Source: Hybos culiciformis
Lineage: Eukaryota > Arthropoda > Insecta > Diptera > Hybotidae
Direction of reading: 5' to 3'
Length of the DNA: 64,000 bases
Assembly: GCA_964007475.1 (NCBI GenBank)
Contig: OZ023273.1
Span: 125,039,812 to 125,103,811 of the forward strand
This document shows, in pieces, positions 51,301 through 63,900 of the stretch. Under the pieces are notes generated by a model, which worked only from the letters and a program-made list of their open reading frames with translations, was not told the DNA's origin and searched no databases. The first letter of the stretch is position 1. The number at the start of each line of letters is the position of its first letter. Made by a program: the position numbers and the translations under genes.

Positions 51301-53080
51301 AAAAATAATGAGGTGAAGATTCGCTATTCATTATGTTTTATGTTTCCCTTGCCATTTGTATACGTATATATGTTTGCAAAAAAAAAAAAACGTAGGTACT
51401 GTCTATAATAATGAAATTTTTTTTTCATGTGAAATCATTTTAATTACCTGCTTCTGGTTTTACGCTTTGACTGAACGAATATTCATCAACCTACCCATTA
51501 TTATGCAATATCAAATTCTGTTTTCAGTTCTTTCCTTTACAATGTGGTCAACTTATCCAGAATTAAATTTTTATTCTTTTTTTTTTTATCATAAAAACAA
51601 GTCAAGCGAAGTCAGAACCATTGATGTTAATATTTTTGTTTTATAGTTATTATGTTTTTTTATTTGTAAGTATATAATATATATATATGTATATGTGGTA
51701 CATCCTTTTTCACTATAAAATGTAATTTTAAACCAACATAAACTTGATCAAATTGGAAAAAATAAAACATATAAAATAAAATAAAAACATTACAACATCA
51801 TACATTGTGTTAATTAAGTTTTTTTATGGGTTTTCTTCATGTATGTTCTACATGTATCATGTTAAGTAAATAAGCTCGTTTTTACAAAACTTTAAGATAA
51901 ATATCTTAGAATTTTTTTTTTATTATAAAGTATGGTTATATAGCGCGTAGTTGTAATTAATTTTGAATAATGGTCTCTATATAATTAAGATAAGCCTTTA
52001 CTTTGTAAATACTATTTTTTTTTATATTTTTTCGGAATAAAATTTAATATTTTCTTGTCTACATAAATTCGAGTTATTTTGAAAATTGTAACTTCTGACT
52101 TACTGAGGACATATACACATTTGTAGATTACATAAAATTTTTATATTAATTTTTCTTAACTTACAATAATATTGTCTCCTTTTTTGCCTTTTTTTTATCT
52201 TTGATAGCTTTCTGCTTTTTAAGTTTCAAAATTTTTTGAAATATTTTTAGACCTTTTTGTTAAACATTGAATGAATATATTTCAAACTTCACCTACTTCT
52301 TAATTTACACAATTTTAATTTTTAATGGCTCATGATACATTAAACATAATGTTTTATGTATGATGTTTTATTTCCGATTTTAATGTGATTTTTGTTTTTA
52401 AAACCTAAAAAAATTATTTTATTACTGTCTATATAGCATAATCACGTACCAAAATTTAAAATCATTTTATTTCTGTATAAAAAAAATAAAATAATAATAA
52501 TCTACCAGAATCCTAAACATTTTTGCTTAAATATGTATAATTATTTATGTTGTGTAGCATAATACAATATTATAAAATATATATAGTATTAATGTCAAAA
52601 ATAACATAAGAACCTAACCTCATACTTAACTTTTTTATATTCATTGACCTTTATATTATTAAACTTGAACGTGATATTTTTTTTTAGGATATGCTTATAT
52701 TCGAATTCACAACAACGTATATAAAAAAAAGGATCAAATTCTTTGAATGAGAGGAAAATGATCCCATAGTGTAAATATCAAAATTGTCTGCATTAAATTA
52801 AAATACAAAAAAAGCTTTTAAAAATGTTTTTAATTTATGTTAAATCCCTATATAATGCTAGAACATTTGTTTGCAGGTGGGTATTATTCTATATGAGATA
52901 AAATGTCCTTTTAGAAGGACTTATTTTTCAAATAATATATATTTTATGTCCTTTAAACGTATATATGTATATACAAAAGATGGAGTACCATTTATATTAT
53001 TCGTTTAATGATTAGATTATGTACACACAATATACTCACTCATATACTTGAGAGACCATTATGTCTGGACGGTATGATAT
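42382..53080. other. AT-rich noncoding DNA, no gene seen
   Basis: I found no exon or RNA gene. A slightly GC-richer patch at 43090-43370 (GACGTGGCGGCTAGAGACAG on the minus strand, GTTGGTGGCGCTCATGG on the plus) is unexplained. Its minus-strand open frame (42853-43128) soon collapses into Phe/Ile-rich sequence. The rest is homopolymers and TATA-type simple sequence. Confidence 0.55.
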
Positions 53081-53100
53081 TTTTCTTATCGCGTTTGGAT

Positions 53101-53124
53101 GGGGGCAAGGGTTCAGCTGCCCCC
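53101..53124. repeat. GC-rich hairpin
   Basis: GGGGGCA (53101-53107) pairs with TGCCCCC (53118-53124) around a 10-nt loop. It is striking in this AT-rich context. Similar 'gggggca...tgccccc' strings occur at the ends of some hAT-like elements, but no element boundary is visible here. Confidence 0.6.
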
Positions 53125-53218
53125 TCTGGTTTTGAGGAAAGAAAAATTCAAATTAATCAGCAACCAGAAGTATATGAATTTATGTATGCATATATATACC
53201 GTAGTAAATTTTGATGTT

Positions 53219-53756
53219 ATTAAGAGCCCTCATTGTGAAAAATTGCAAAAAATAGGTCTTAGTTTGGCTTTGATGGTACGGTTACTACAATCTAGACTGA
53301 AGTGATTTTTTGATATGTTAGAGAGTATATAACTGGCTCCAGGGTAGGTGAGGCGGATTTTTTAAATTTTGAGTTTTTTGGCCCAAACGAGCCTTTAAAA
53401 AACTTGAACACATTTGCTTGGATTCTGAACTAAAGGAAAAAGATAATAAAAAATCTCAAACGCAGAAATAAAGCTAAAATACCACTCTCCAGGGCTGGTG
53501 ACGTGAAATTTTGAATTTCTTTAATTTCCTAAACAATTTTTAATTAATTTCATTTATTTCTAAGAATTTTTTAATTTTTTTGATAAATTACAGTTTCTGC
53601 ACAGAAATCAAATTCAAATATAGTTTTGTGATTTTCTGGTAGAGGTGTTTTTCGTACAATTTTTGTCGCATTTTTCACGGCCGTTTATTTTCTGTAAAAT
53701 AAAACAAAAAAAACTGCAAAAATAGAAAACAGAATTTCAAGTGGAGGGCTCTTAAT
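53219..53756. mobile_element. Inverted-repeat segment flanked by TTAA, possible piggyBac-like MITE
   Basis: ATTAAGAGCCCTC (53219-53231) and its exact reverse complement GAGGGCTCTTAAT (53744-53756) bound 538 bp. TTAA stands at each end (53220-53223 and 53752-53755), as after a TTAA-targeting insertion. Known piggyBac ends usually begin CCC directly after TTAA, whereas here GAG intervenes, so the assignment is weak. Two internal copies of CTCCAGG(G)..GGTGA..(G)..ATTTT occur near 53338 and 53488. No transposase is present. Confidence 0.4.
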
Positions 53757-53861
53757 TGAAATTAGAAATTAACAAAATAGAAAATTACGTTCTTATTTTA
53801 GCACTAATTTTATTTAAAATATTAAAATATTTGTTGTTTTAAGTATATAGTATGAAGGTTG

Positions 53862-53985
53862 TCGTAAATATGGATTTTCGTATTGTTCTTTAAGAGTTTC
53901 ATCAAATATTGATTCAGTTAATATATTTAGCTTCTCGTAAATATGGATTTTTGCATTGTTCTTTAATTTCATCAAATATAATTTG
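53862..53985. repeat. 73-bp period direct duplication
   Basis: TCGTAAATATGGATTTT...ATTGTTCTTTAA...TTTCATCAAATAT occurs at 53862 and again at 53935 with a few differences and a short indel. Confidence 0.8.
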
Positions 53986-54221
53986 ATTCAGGTAGATTTA
54001 AGATATATGTATGTATATATTTTTGAAAAAACAATTTACAATTCAAATCATATGCCTTGCGTAATGATACAAAATGATCGAACTTTGAATAGAACACTGT
54101 ATTCTCATGTGCAGGCGCCTATGTTCAAAAAAATATTCAAAAATCTTTTTAATAAAATTTAATGATCATAAGATTCAATTTCTTCAGTTTTAGCAATATT
54201 TTCAGTGTAAGCTTTCATGTT

Positions 54222-54707
54222 TAGGGTTTTTGGATCGAGCCGGCTTGATCCAAAAAGCTCGAGCTAGCTCGTCTCTTTTTGAATGAAGATCGAGTTTTTA
54301 TCTGCTAGTGGCTCGAGCTGAGAATTTTTAATGTTTTACATTTTACTTTTGTTTTTTTTTATTTTCAATTTTTTAAGTCACAGTCAATTTTAACTTATAA
54401 TTTATAATTTTTAATTTATAATGTTTTGTTTTTATATTTTATTATGTTTTGTGACTTTAATAATTAATAATTTTGCAATATTTATTGTTATTTTTATAAT
54501 TTTGTAGTGGGTTAATAATGATTAAATTAGAAGAGTAAAGTTGAATTTTATGCTCTGAAATTGGTTTTTTTTATGCCATTGTTTACGAAAATGGTCATAT
54601 GTATTTTATTTTTAAGAAGGCTCGGGTGGCTCGAGTTACCCGATCATTCTTATACAAAAAGCTTGAAGGCTCGAGCTTACGAAAATGGTCGAGTTTCAAA
54701 AACCCTA
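54222..54707. mobile_element. Nonautonomous hAT element (MITE), intact ends
   Basis: The ends are exact 11-bp inverted repeats: TAGGGTTTTTG (54222-54232) and CAAAAACCCTA (54697-54707). A perfect 8-bp target duplication TTCATGTT stands immediately outside on both sides (54214-54221 and 54708-54715). An 8-bp duplication with ends of the (C/T)AGGG type is the hAT signature. Several GCTCGAG motifs sit near both ends, as subterminal repeats that transposases often bind, and the interior is AT-rich. The 486-bp length leaves no room for a transposase, so it would need one in trans. Short open frames across it (for example 54561-54761) are incidental. Confidence 0.88.
54227..54256. repeat. 30-bp near-perfect palindrome at the left end of the hAT MITE
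   Basis: TTTTTGGATCGAGCC is followed directly by GGCTTGATCCAAAAA. Arms of 15 bp pair at 14 positions with no spacer. The palindrome begins within the terminal repeat. Confidence 0.85.
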
Positions 54708-56595
54708 TTCATGTTCATTAAAAGTGTGTCCAATTCGAAATATATTAATTCCTGCTCTTAATAAAATTGCACATACTTATACGTATTATAATTTACGAAA
54801 TATTCATAAAGAAAGCAAGAATATATTTATCTCCTCTATATATAAAATTAAAAACATTACAAATTCACATTGCTTATAAATTTGTATAGCTGAACGAAGA
54901 AAATTTTGATTTGGGAATACAATTTTTTATCGAATTTTATGTTTATGTAACTTAGATTGCAATAATTGTCTGTGTCTATATGAAACCTATATGAAACATT
55001 ATATACATTTTATATCAATTTTCAATTTCTTTTTTAACTTTTTCGACAATAGAATTTTCAGTTCAATTGATTTACTACAGTGCTTCTTACAAAAATTCTA
55101 TTTATGAATTAAAATAAGTGTTTCTGAGTATTCTTAGGTCTATGTAAAAATAATTTAATTTGTTTCCTTTTTTTTTGGTATTCTATTTAAAGTCTCCCTT
55201 GTTAAAATCAATATTCAATCGATTTCTTTAAATCTCCCAGTTTACTTGAAAGTTGGTTGTGGGATATAAGATTTGAGAACCAAAATAGAAAAAAGTTGGA
55301 AATTAATCAAAACTTTTTTCAAATAAAAGATTATCCTGATAGAATCTGTGTGCTTTTTATATTAAACTTACTTGTAGGTCAAGTTATTATAGTTAACAGA
55401 TTAATTTTCAATTCTATTGTAATTTTTAGTTAGATGAATTGTAAAAATAAAAAGTTACATAAAAAATATTTAATTGCTATTTTTTTTTTAAAATAATACT
55501 TTATTACTTATATAGTAGGATTCTTTTGTTTTCTTAAACATTGGAGAAAAATTCAAATATTAATTTGGCATATTTTACATTAATAGCGTGTTGGAAGGCT
55601 CTCTAATTTGAAATGGAAATGGAACCGTATTACATAAACTTCATCAGAATTCTTTAGAAATAGAATTTATAAAGTTTGTGGAATTCAAACAAATTGTCAT
55701 TTTACAGGAGATCTTTTTAAAATGCATAATGTTAAATTGGTATAATTTTGAAGTATTGTTATGGTGTAATAGGATAATAGTAAGCTCATTAAAGAGTTTT
55801 ATTTTTTGTCCATATTACAACCTTTTTTTTTTGTTCTTTGTTTATTTTCTTCTTTTTTTTTAATATGTAATTAAAAAAGAATGAGAGATAAAAATTACAA
55901 GGAACTTTTAACCACGAAAAAGTAAAAAATAAAATATACTTAATATACTTCAATGAATTTGTGGGAATTTAAATTCTTTGTAAACAAATGTTAAGATCTT
56001 TTGTTAATAAAAGTGTTATCTTATAGTTAGAATATATAGTTCTTCCTTTTGTGTTTATGTTTAAGTTGCCACCAGGCATATGGAGAAAAAGAAAAGCTTT
56101 AGCTATTATATTTACTCTTATAAACTATTATATTCAAGGGCGTGGAATATTATCGCCTTTATACACTATCACAATTCATAACAATTATAGCAAACAAATG
56201 CAAAAAGTATGAAAGAAAAGATAACATTTCTGGAAAATAATTCAAGTAAAAGCTTACTTATATAGTCTTTAAATAAGTCAAACATTTTTATAATAATTTA
56301 AACATTTTCAATTTTTAATTATTTTTTCTGAAAAATAATTTTAATTTTTATAATAAATAGATGCCAAAGCAATAAACTTTATTGCTTGAATATAAATCAA
56401 ATTTTGATTGTTATTTTTTTGTTTATTTTACCTTTCTAGCAGCAATGAGTCGACGGTATTCACATTTATGACATTTTACTTAGTTAAATTTTCAATTGTT
56501 AACTACAAGATAAGTGAGGGATTATTTTACAATTGTGTATAGCTTTTTTCTATACATTTAAATATAATCTACAGACAATGTGTCGTTTTTAAAAT

Positions 56596-56669
56596 GTCAT
56601 AAAGTATACGAAAAAAAAGTCATAATGTCTATAGACTTTATGCAGTTTTTTTTTCTTATACACTATGAC
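56596..56669. repeat. Large imperfect palindrome (foldback)
   Basis: The left arm 56596-56631 and right arm 56632-56669 pair over most of their length: GTCATAAAGTATACG with CTTATACACTATGAC, then A8 with T9, then CATAATGTCTA with TAGACTTTATG. The centre is the perfect GTCTATAGAC. Further TGTCGT and ACGAC motifs outside (56581, 56693 and 56728) suggest that the structure may extend as a decayed MITE from about 56577 to 56708. Confidence 0.7.
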
Positions 56670-59600
56670 GTCATAATTTGGCTATAAACATTACGACGTT
56701 GTGCTCCTAAGCATTATTGTCGTAAATCTTAGTACTTTATGTTTTTATACTGTTCTTGAATTCGGTCTAAAACATTAAATATTCCTTTCATCTGCCGAAG
56801 AGGATTTTTATCTTAAAAACTTTAAAAAAGTCATAAGTATGCATAGTGTAGTTGAATTAGAAATGCATTTATACAAAATTTTTGTTATTTGTAGCAATTA
56901 AGGAAAATGCTCTAGAAGGAAATAAAAATAAAAACATCCTGAATAATCTGCAACAGAAATTGGCCAATTCACTTAAGAAATAAAATTAATAGTTGAAATG
57001 AAGAAAACAAAAACAATTTAAATTTAAATATTGAAATAAACATTTTTATTTGATATCAAAAATTTGTTGAGGAGTTGTTTTTTTTTTTTTTCTGAATATT
57101 TGGTGTACCATGTTGACGGTAATTTTCTTAAAAATTCGATGCCATTTAAATGAAAATAAGTTTCACATATTAGATGAAATTTTTTTTTCTTCCACAATTT
57201 TTATGTTGTGTACAAATGTTGAAATGCCTCAGGTGTTATTTTTGCAGAATGGGGAGTATTTGTATATGAAAAAAATCTAAAAAAAAAATTAAAATAAACG
57301 AAAAGGTTTTGTTATAAAATTTACTAGAACTTATAAAAAAAGTTGTATAAAATCGACATAGTTGATCTTATCACGAAAGCTAGTAAAAAGTTTTCCTGCG
57401 GTTTAGCAAGCATTTTTAATATTGACTAGAATAGTTATATATTGTTTGATTATGTGATGTCGAGCATCTGAAAAGAGTTCAGTGCATTTAAAGAAGAAAC
57501 ATTTAAATTCTCTTATTCAAAACATACAGTAGTGAGCAAATCCTGCAAAATTGTAACAATGAATGGTTTAAAAAAGCCTGACTAACACTAGTCAAATCTG
57601 TTGACAAAATTTTTGTCATAACATATATATGTATCTTTATTATAAATTCAAACTTTTATAGTTTTATATTTTTAAGTGTAGTGTGGTATAGTTTTTAAAT
57701 TTAAATATTTTACATTGAACCTGATAACATTAAAAAAAAAAAAAATAAAGAAAAAAAATCATATTTTATTTTTATTAAAAATATGAAAGTCTGGAAAAGG
57801 GATTATTTATTCATGCATTGATATTGAATTCAATATCACTTTATTAATTTTGTACTTTGGAGGGTTTCTTTTCAATAGTACTTTTTATGTATGTATATAA
57901 AAAACACTAGAAAATGTTTGTTTTATTATCGTTTTGGAGACAATAATCTGCAACAATTATTTTACGTCCGACGATTTTCTTGTCATAATAAATTGCAACA
58001 CTATGGTTGTATCTTCAAAAGATTAGTTATATTAGTTATTCTTAAGTTCTTTCCAGTAGTTTTTTATTACTTAAAAATATCGTTTTTCTATTTTCATAAC
58101 AAAAAAGTTTGGCTTACGTATTTGACAAAAGTAAATATTGTATACTATTTTCATTTCCGAAAAATTAAGTTCCGTCTACCGAAGTAGATAAAGTATATTA
58201 TCTATGTTCACCGTACATACATAAATATATGTCTTATACCTAAATTGTCTAACTACCCTAATTATTCTTTTAAAAAAAAATTTTTTTCTTATATTAAAAT
58301 AACCAAAATTGTTTCAAAAATAAACAAAAATCCTGGTGGCAAAAACTTATCATCCCCAATTCAAAGACAGAAAGTTTGTGCATAATATAATTTCCCTAAG
58401 GCAAAAATTTCTAATGTAATGCCTATGCTATCAATAAACTTTTTTAAATATATACCTTAAGCACTACTTTCTTATATGATTTATGCATATACAGATTTAA
58501 AATGGTTATTCCAACGTTACTCTATATCATAAAATTGAACTTTTTAACGGAATATTCTAAATTCTCTTTAAAATATCATATTTTAAAGAACAAGATAGGT
58601 ATGTATTTAAGTTTTGATTCTTTGGCAGTAAAATAGGCCTATTATCTATAATTGATTTTTTTTGGAAAGCTTTATTTATAATTTCAAAAATATTTACTTC
58701 AGTACTTACATAACTTCTAGAATCATAAAGAAAATTGTATGCAAATATATTGTTTTTATAAATTTTATTCATTTTCATTTTTTGATTTCTTGAAATTATC
58801 AATGCAAGAAAGTAGTTACATTTTTTCGCCTTTTTATTCTTTTCTTAGGTATTTTATCAATAATCGCTGGATTTAATTAATCAAAATTCATTTAATAATA
58901 TTGTTAATTAGAATTATTTTTGCGCTATATTATGGAATGCCCTTTTCTTACTTTAAGGATATATTTTACTTTTACATATATTGTCATACGTATAATGTAT
59001 ACATATATGTAAAGTACATGAAGCAAAAGAAGTTTTTGTCTAAATCTAAAGATATTTATTTTATGATTTTGAAAAATATTTAAAAACATTTTTTATTTTT
59101 ATATTAAATTTTTCCTTTTCTTGTCATCTCTATGTTGGAAAATAAATAATTTAAATTATTTACGTAAGTATATAGTGTATAGCATAACGACGACAGTCTT
59201 AAATATAAATATGAGCTATATTCAATTTTATTTCCAATCTTTGAAAATATGTATATGAATAGGTAAGAATACGTGAAACTTTTAACTAGTCTGAAATATC
59301 TGCATACTGTGTGTTCTTAACAGCTGTTTAGTCGTATTTCACACTTAACTTTATAATATTAACCATATCAAAACGTCTTCTCTTGATAAGTAGTTATAAT
59401 TCATAAGTATATCTATAGCTCAGAAACAAGTTACGGATCCATGTTAATACCCAAATTGGAAGTCCCCAATGATCAATCCTATATTTGTATTATTTAAGCT
59501 AAATTTATAGTTTTTAAACTATTAACAGAATACCATATTTATACAAATATTATAAGAAGTTTATATCCATATAGAATAATAATTATGTATTGTTATGTGT

Positions 59601-60534
59601 AGGAAATTCTTCGTTCTGTTTCTGTCCTCTATCAATTATCTATTCGTCAACTTTTGATTTACTTTGTTATAAATTATAATAAACTTTCTGCATTATGTAT
59701 GTAATGTACGTACATACATGTATACTATGGAATATATATAAAAAAAATCTGTTACTGATAAAAAAGTGTATTCAATTAGTTAATATAATTTTAACAATAG
59801 CTATACATATTAATTTAAGGTTTATTATTATATTTCAGGTGAATTTCATTAATCTTGCCATGATCATTAATTTTGTAAAAAAAATGAAATAAAATCAAAA
59901 AAATATGTTACAATACAACTAAAGTTAGTTTTATGATTAAAAATAAAAAAAAAAAGTAAAATTTATATTCCAAAAGTGTTTCACAGATAAAAGTCTATTA
60001 AAATGAAAAAAAAACAAAAAAGATATAAAAGAAAATTTTAAAGATTTTTATCAGAAGAACATCAGTAAATTATGCGGTTTTCCAACATTATTATTAAACA
60101 TTTTTTTTTTTTTTTTTTCATTCACAAGAAAAACAAAAACATTTATTGAATTAAGGGTCATTATTTATTTTTGCGCCACCATTCTCGTTTTTTCTACAGA
60201 AAAAAAAAAAACAAAAATAAATTAGCCTTAAGCAAGCAATTCAAAAAGAAAATTATTCTTTTAAATAAATTTTCTTTAGAGAATTTTCTTTTATATAAAT
60301 GAAAATTTGAATTTTTCTTCTTTGCTGACAAATTGACGTTATCATTGCTTCAATTAAGGTTTTTTTTTTGTTTTGATCTTTGTTCTTTCAAAGTTTTATT
60401 AATATTTACATAAATCCATGTTTTGAGAATTATACAATTTGATAGTGTTTTTTATGATGTAAAAAAATAAAACTATAGTGTAATATATAAAAATAAAAAT
60501 AAAACTATAGTGTAATATACATTTTTTATGATTT

Positions 60535-60910
60535 ATTCGTATCCCGTCTGTCACGAATTAAAACTATAAAACTACTTGGCCTATTTCGACCATATCAAAG
60601 CCAAAAAATGCGCAATCTCGTCGGCTTTCATTCAAGCCAAAGCGTGAGCAGAGTCCAGTTTCCGAAATTAAAAGCTTCTAATCGGCGAATGGTTGAAATT
60701 GTATATGATTTTAAATTTTTTCAAAGATTCTGATGATAACAAGTATATAGGTAGATAGATGTCGATTAAAGGCTGATTGTGTCCAAGTATTTGGACTGGG
60801 GGCTGAACATTGATATCCATAAAAATAGGTATATGAATAGGTGTCGATTGGTATGAAAATTGGGAGCGATGATCTGAAAATTGAAAAGGAGACCAATTCT
60901 TCATTTATGG
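60535..60910. repeat. Possible transposon remnant, GC-richer
   Basis: ATCCCGTCTGTCACGAATTA, then AAAACTATAAAACTACTTGGCC and TATTTCGACC, closely follow a phrase widespread in arthropod transposons ('ctgtctgtca...aaac.actggaccgattt.gacc'). The next 300 bp are also less AT-rich (TCGTCGGCTTTCATTCAAGC, GGACTGGGGGCTG). No coding domain, terminal repeat or tail was found. The two overlapping minus-strand frames here look like by-products. Confidence 0.45.
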
Positions 60911-63900
60911 GATTCTTTGCAATATTTTTATTATTTTTTATTTATTATTATAATTTTTTTCTTTTTAAAAACAGACAGTGAGAAATATAAGTGAACAAAA
61001 ATGGAACCTACAAGGAAATAAATTAAATTTATTAATTCCTTTACATTTTTAAATCAACAACATTGAATCTCATAAGCGGAAGAATTTTTGAACAATTTTT
61101 ATTTTTTTAAATTAAATAAAGAATTTTTTTTTTTTCAAAAACGAATTTTCTCTAGAACACGGATAAATTTTATCCTTGACACAGTATTTATCTTAATAAC
61201 TTAAATTTTTTTTTTTCCTTTTGTTTTTTTTTTTTTCTTCATCATGTGCACGTACATAAAAAATATAATGCATAATAATAAAGGGGAGAAAAAAATATTT
61301 ATATAAAATGCATTTCAAAATTGCACCATTTAGTTTTTCTTTTTTTTTTTTTTATTTTCATAAGGACGTGTTTCTGATAATTTGTTCCGTTTTTTTGAAG
61401 TAGATATTTTTTTTTTAGGTATTTATTTAGTATTATAGCAGTCTGTTAAAAATTATCACTTTTATTTATTTCAAACATTTTGACTGTTTCAAATCAAGTT
61501 TTATGACAGTATCCTAAAGAGTTAATTATCTGTAGTTTTTTATCTTACTTAACTGATGTCGACATTTTTTAAATATAAGCGGGAACATAAATTCAAAATT
61601 TAGACCATATTTTGAATTAATCTCTATATACTGAAAAAACAAAAATTGGACGGAAAAACTGTTAAAAAATATAACAAAATTTGAGAGGCATAGAATTTGA
61701 TCAAATGGTTGTATTTATTATCAAACATATAATAAGTTGTCTAAAAAAGTATAGCAAACGAATTCTAGCAAAAGCTGCTACACCCAAATCATGTGTTTTT
61801 ATTTTTCTGGCAATGAATATATATAGTGCAGAGAATAAATTCAAAATCAGGTTATATTTAAAAGATATATTAAAAAGCAAACGTATAAGAACTACTTACT
61901 TTATATGGCAAGTATCTCTAATCGTATACAGAGATATACAGAAATTATAACACAGGAAACTTTCTGTTTTTAAAGTGTGCGAATATCAAAAAGTCAAAAT
62001 TGTAGGTTTTGGCAGTAAGTTTTTATTGAACGACAACGATTTGTTAAATCGAACAATTTGTGAGGTTCTTACTTTTGGCGAATGTCATTCTAGTTGATAT
62101 TATATGATTTAGAGATTCAACCAAAGTAATTCGAAACCAATTACTTTTAACAAAGTTTTAAACTTTGAAATCATAGAAAAATCTTTATTCATCAAATGTT
62201 AAGATCTTAAGAAATTTACTTTTGTTAATTTTTATTTCATTTAAGGAATAAACTTTTTTTATTTTCAAAAACATTTTAAGTTTTTTGTCTATTTGATATA
62301 TATTATATTTTTAAAAAGATTTACATGTTATATTTTTATATCGACTCAATAATATTTTGTTATGCTTGATGAAATTTTTGTTCAGCAATGGAAATTTTGT
62401 TTTCAAAAAATGCTTATTATATATAAACACAATTATAAAGAAAATAAAGTTTTTCTAAAGAAGTAATGATATAGTTATATATATTTATAATAATCACTTG
62501 AATAAACCACAAAAAAAACACTAAGAAAACCAAAATTTATATTCATTCTAAATTAAAAATAAAATTTTACAAAATGAATATAAGAAAAAATAAATAAATA
62601 AAAAAATACTTTTTCCCTCTTTAATAAAACTTTATGTAAACAACAAGTTTTATTATGCAATAAAAATATTTCAAAGTTTTTCATAAAGGATTCTTAAAAA
62701 TTTTTTGAAAGAAATATTATTTTCCTAATAAACATCATTTCACTTAGGTATATATGCTTCCAAAAACAAAAAAAAAAAGAAACTTTCAAACGAATATGGA
62801 GTGTATGATTTTAATGAAATTAAATCTATAATAATCTTATAAAGTTAAAGAAATATGTTTTTCTTTATTCTTATAGAAATATAAACATTTTTCACTAAAA
62901 AAAAGAAACAAACATATACTAAATTTAATTTTGATAACTTATGAACTTGGAAAATACGATATTTTGAATGTTTTTGGAATTTTTAAAAAATTTACATAAT
63001 TTGTTATGTTATAAATTTTTATTTTATTTTTAGCAAAATGTGTTTTATGTGATTTATATAAGTGCCTAGAATGTTAGTGATGAAATTACTTTAGTTTCTT
63101 AAAAACTATCTTTTTGTGTCGAAAATATGCAATTAATAATTTGAACATTTAAATAATTATTTTTACCAATGAACGGATGGGATCTTTTTTAGTTCTTGTT
63201 ATCGTCATTGAAGCATATTAAATATGCCTTTTAAAGTATATCCGTTTTGTGCTGCTCGCTTGTGATTTAATGAAAAACTGCGTACTTTGTGTTTGCGTCA
63301 TAGAATGGTAAAAATAATAAAGAAATGTATGTTTCTTTATTCTTTACATAATAATGGAAAAATTAAAATAAAATATATTTTAAAACTTAATCATATTTGC
63401 AATCTTTTATGACGCTTAACTTTGTGTTCCTAAAAGAAACATTTTATTACTGACCAAGTTATTTAGATTATACAATTTATACAATTTTCGTTACGTGGAT
63501 AGATAAATTAGTTACATATTCTTTTTTTTGATTCGGATCAATTATACAATTTCAAGCATATTTTAACTTTGCTATAAAGAGTTTTTTATAGTTGGTTTCA
63601 AAATTTGTCATAATACTATTAAAAAAAAAAAAATTTAATGAAACTATGAAAAAAATAATTTATCATCCTTTTAGTGTGGATAAAATAAAAATTACTCAAA
63701 ACTTTTTTGAATGGCGGAAAAATCAAGTATTAATTCAGACGTATGCCTTTAATCTCTATGTCTAAAGTTTCTTGTCTAAGTGATAATAAACTTTCAAGTC
63801 ACTATCTTAAGTTTCTCCATCTTTCTGCATCATGTACTTAATACTTTTATATATAGTTACTTAGATATTTACACCACATAAACATAAAATTGTAATATTT

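Noticed and set aside
53008..53214. Open frame with DGGKGSAAPSGFEERK
   Set aside because: It covers the GGGGGCA...TGCCCCC hairpin and ends before the inverted-repeat unit; there is no domain and the context is repeat-like.
54561..54761. Open frame with RLGWLELPDHSY
   Set aside because: It lies across the GCTCGAG-rich right end and target duplication of the hAT MITE; the GC-richer repeat gives it a protein-like look.
61681..61950. 89-codon plus-strand open frame with ILAKAATPKSCVFIFLAMNIY
   Set aside because: It has no recognised motif or homologue and no nearby splice pattern; a frame of this length is plausible by chance in 64 kb.
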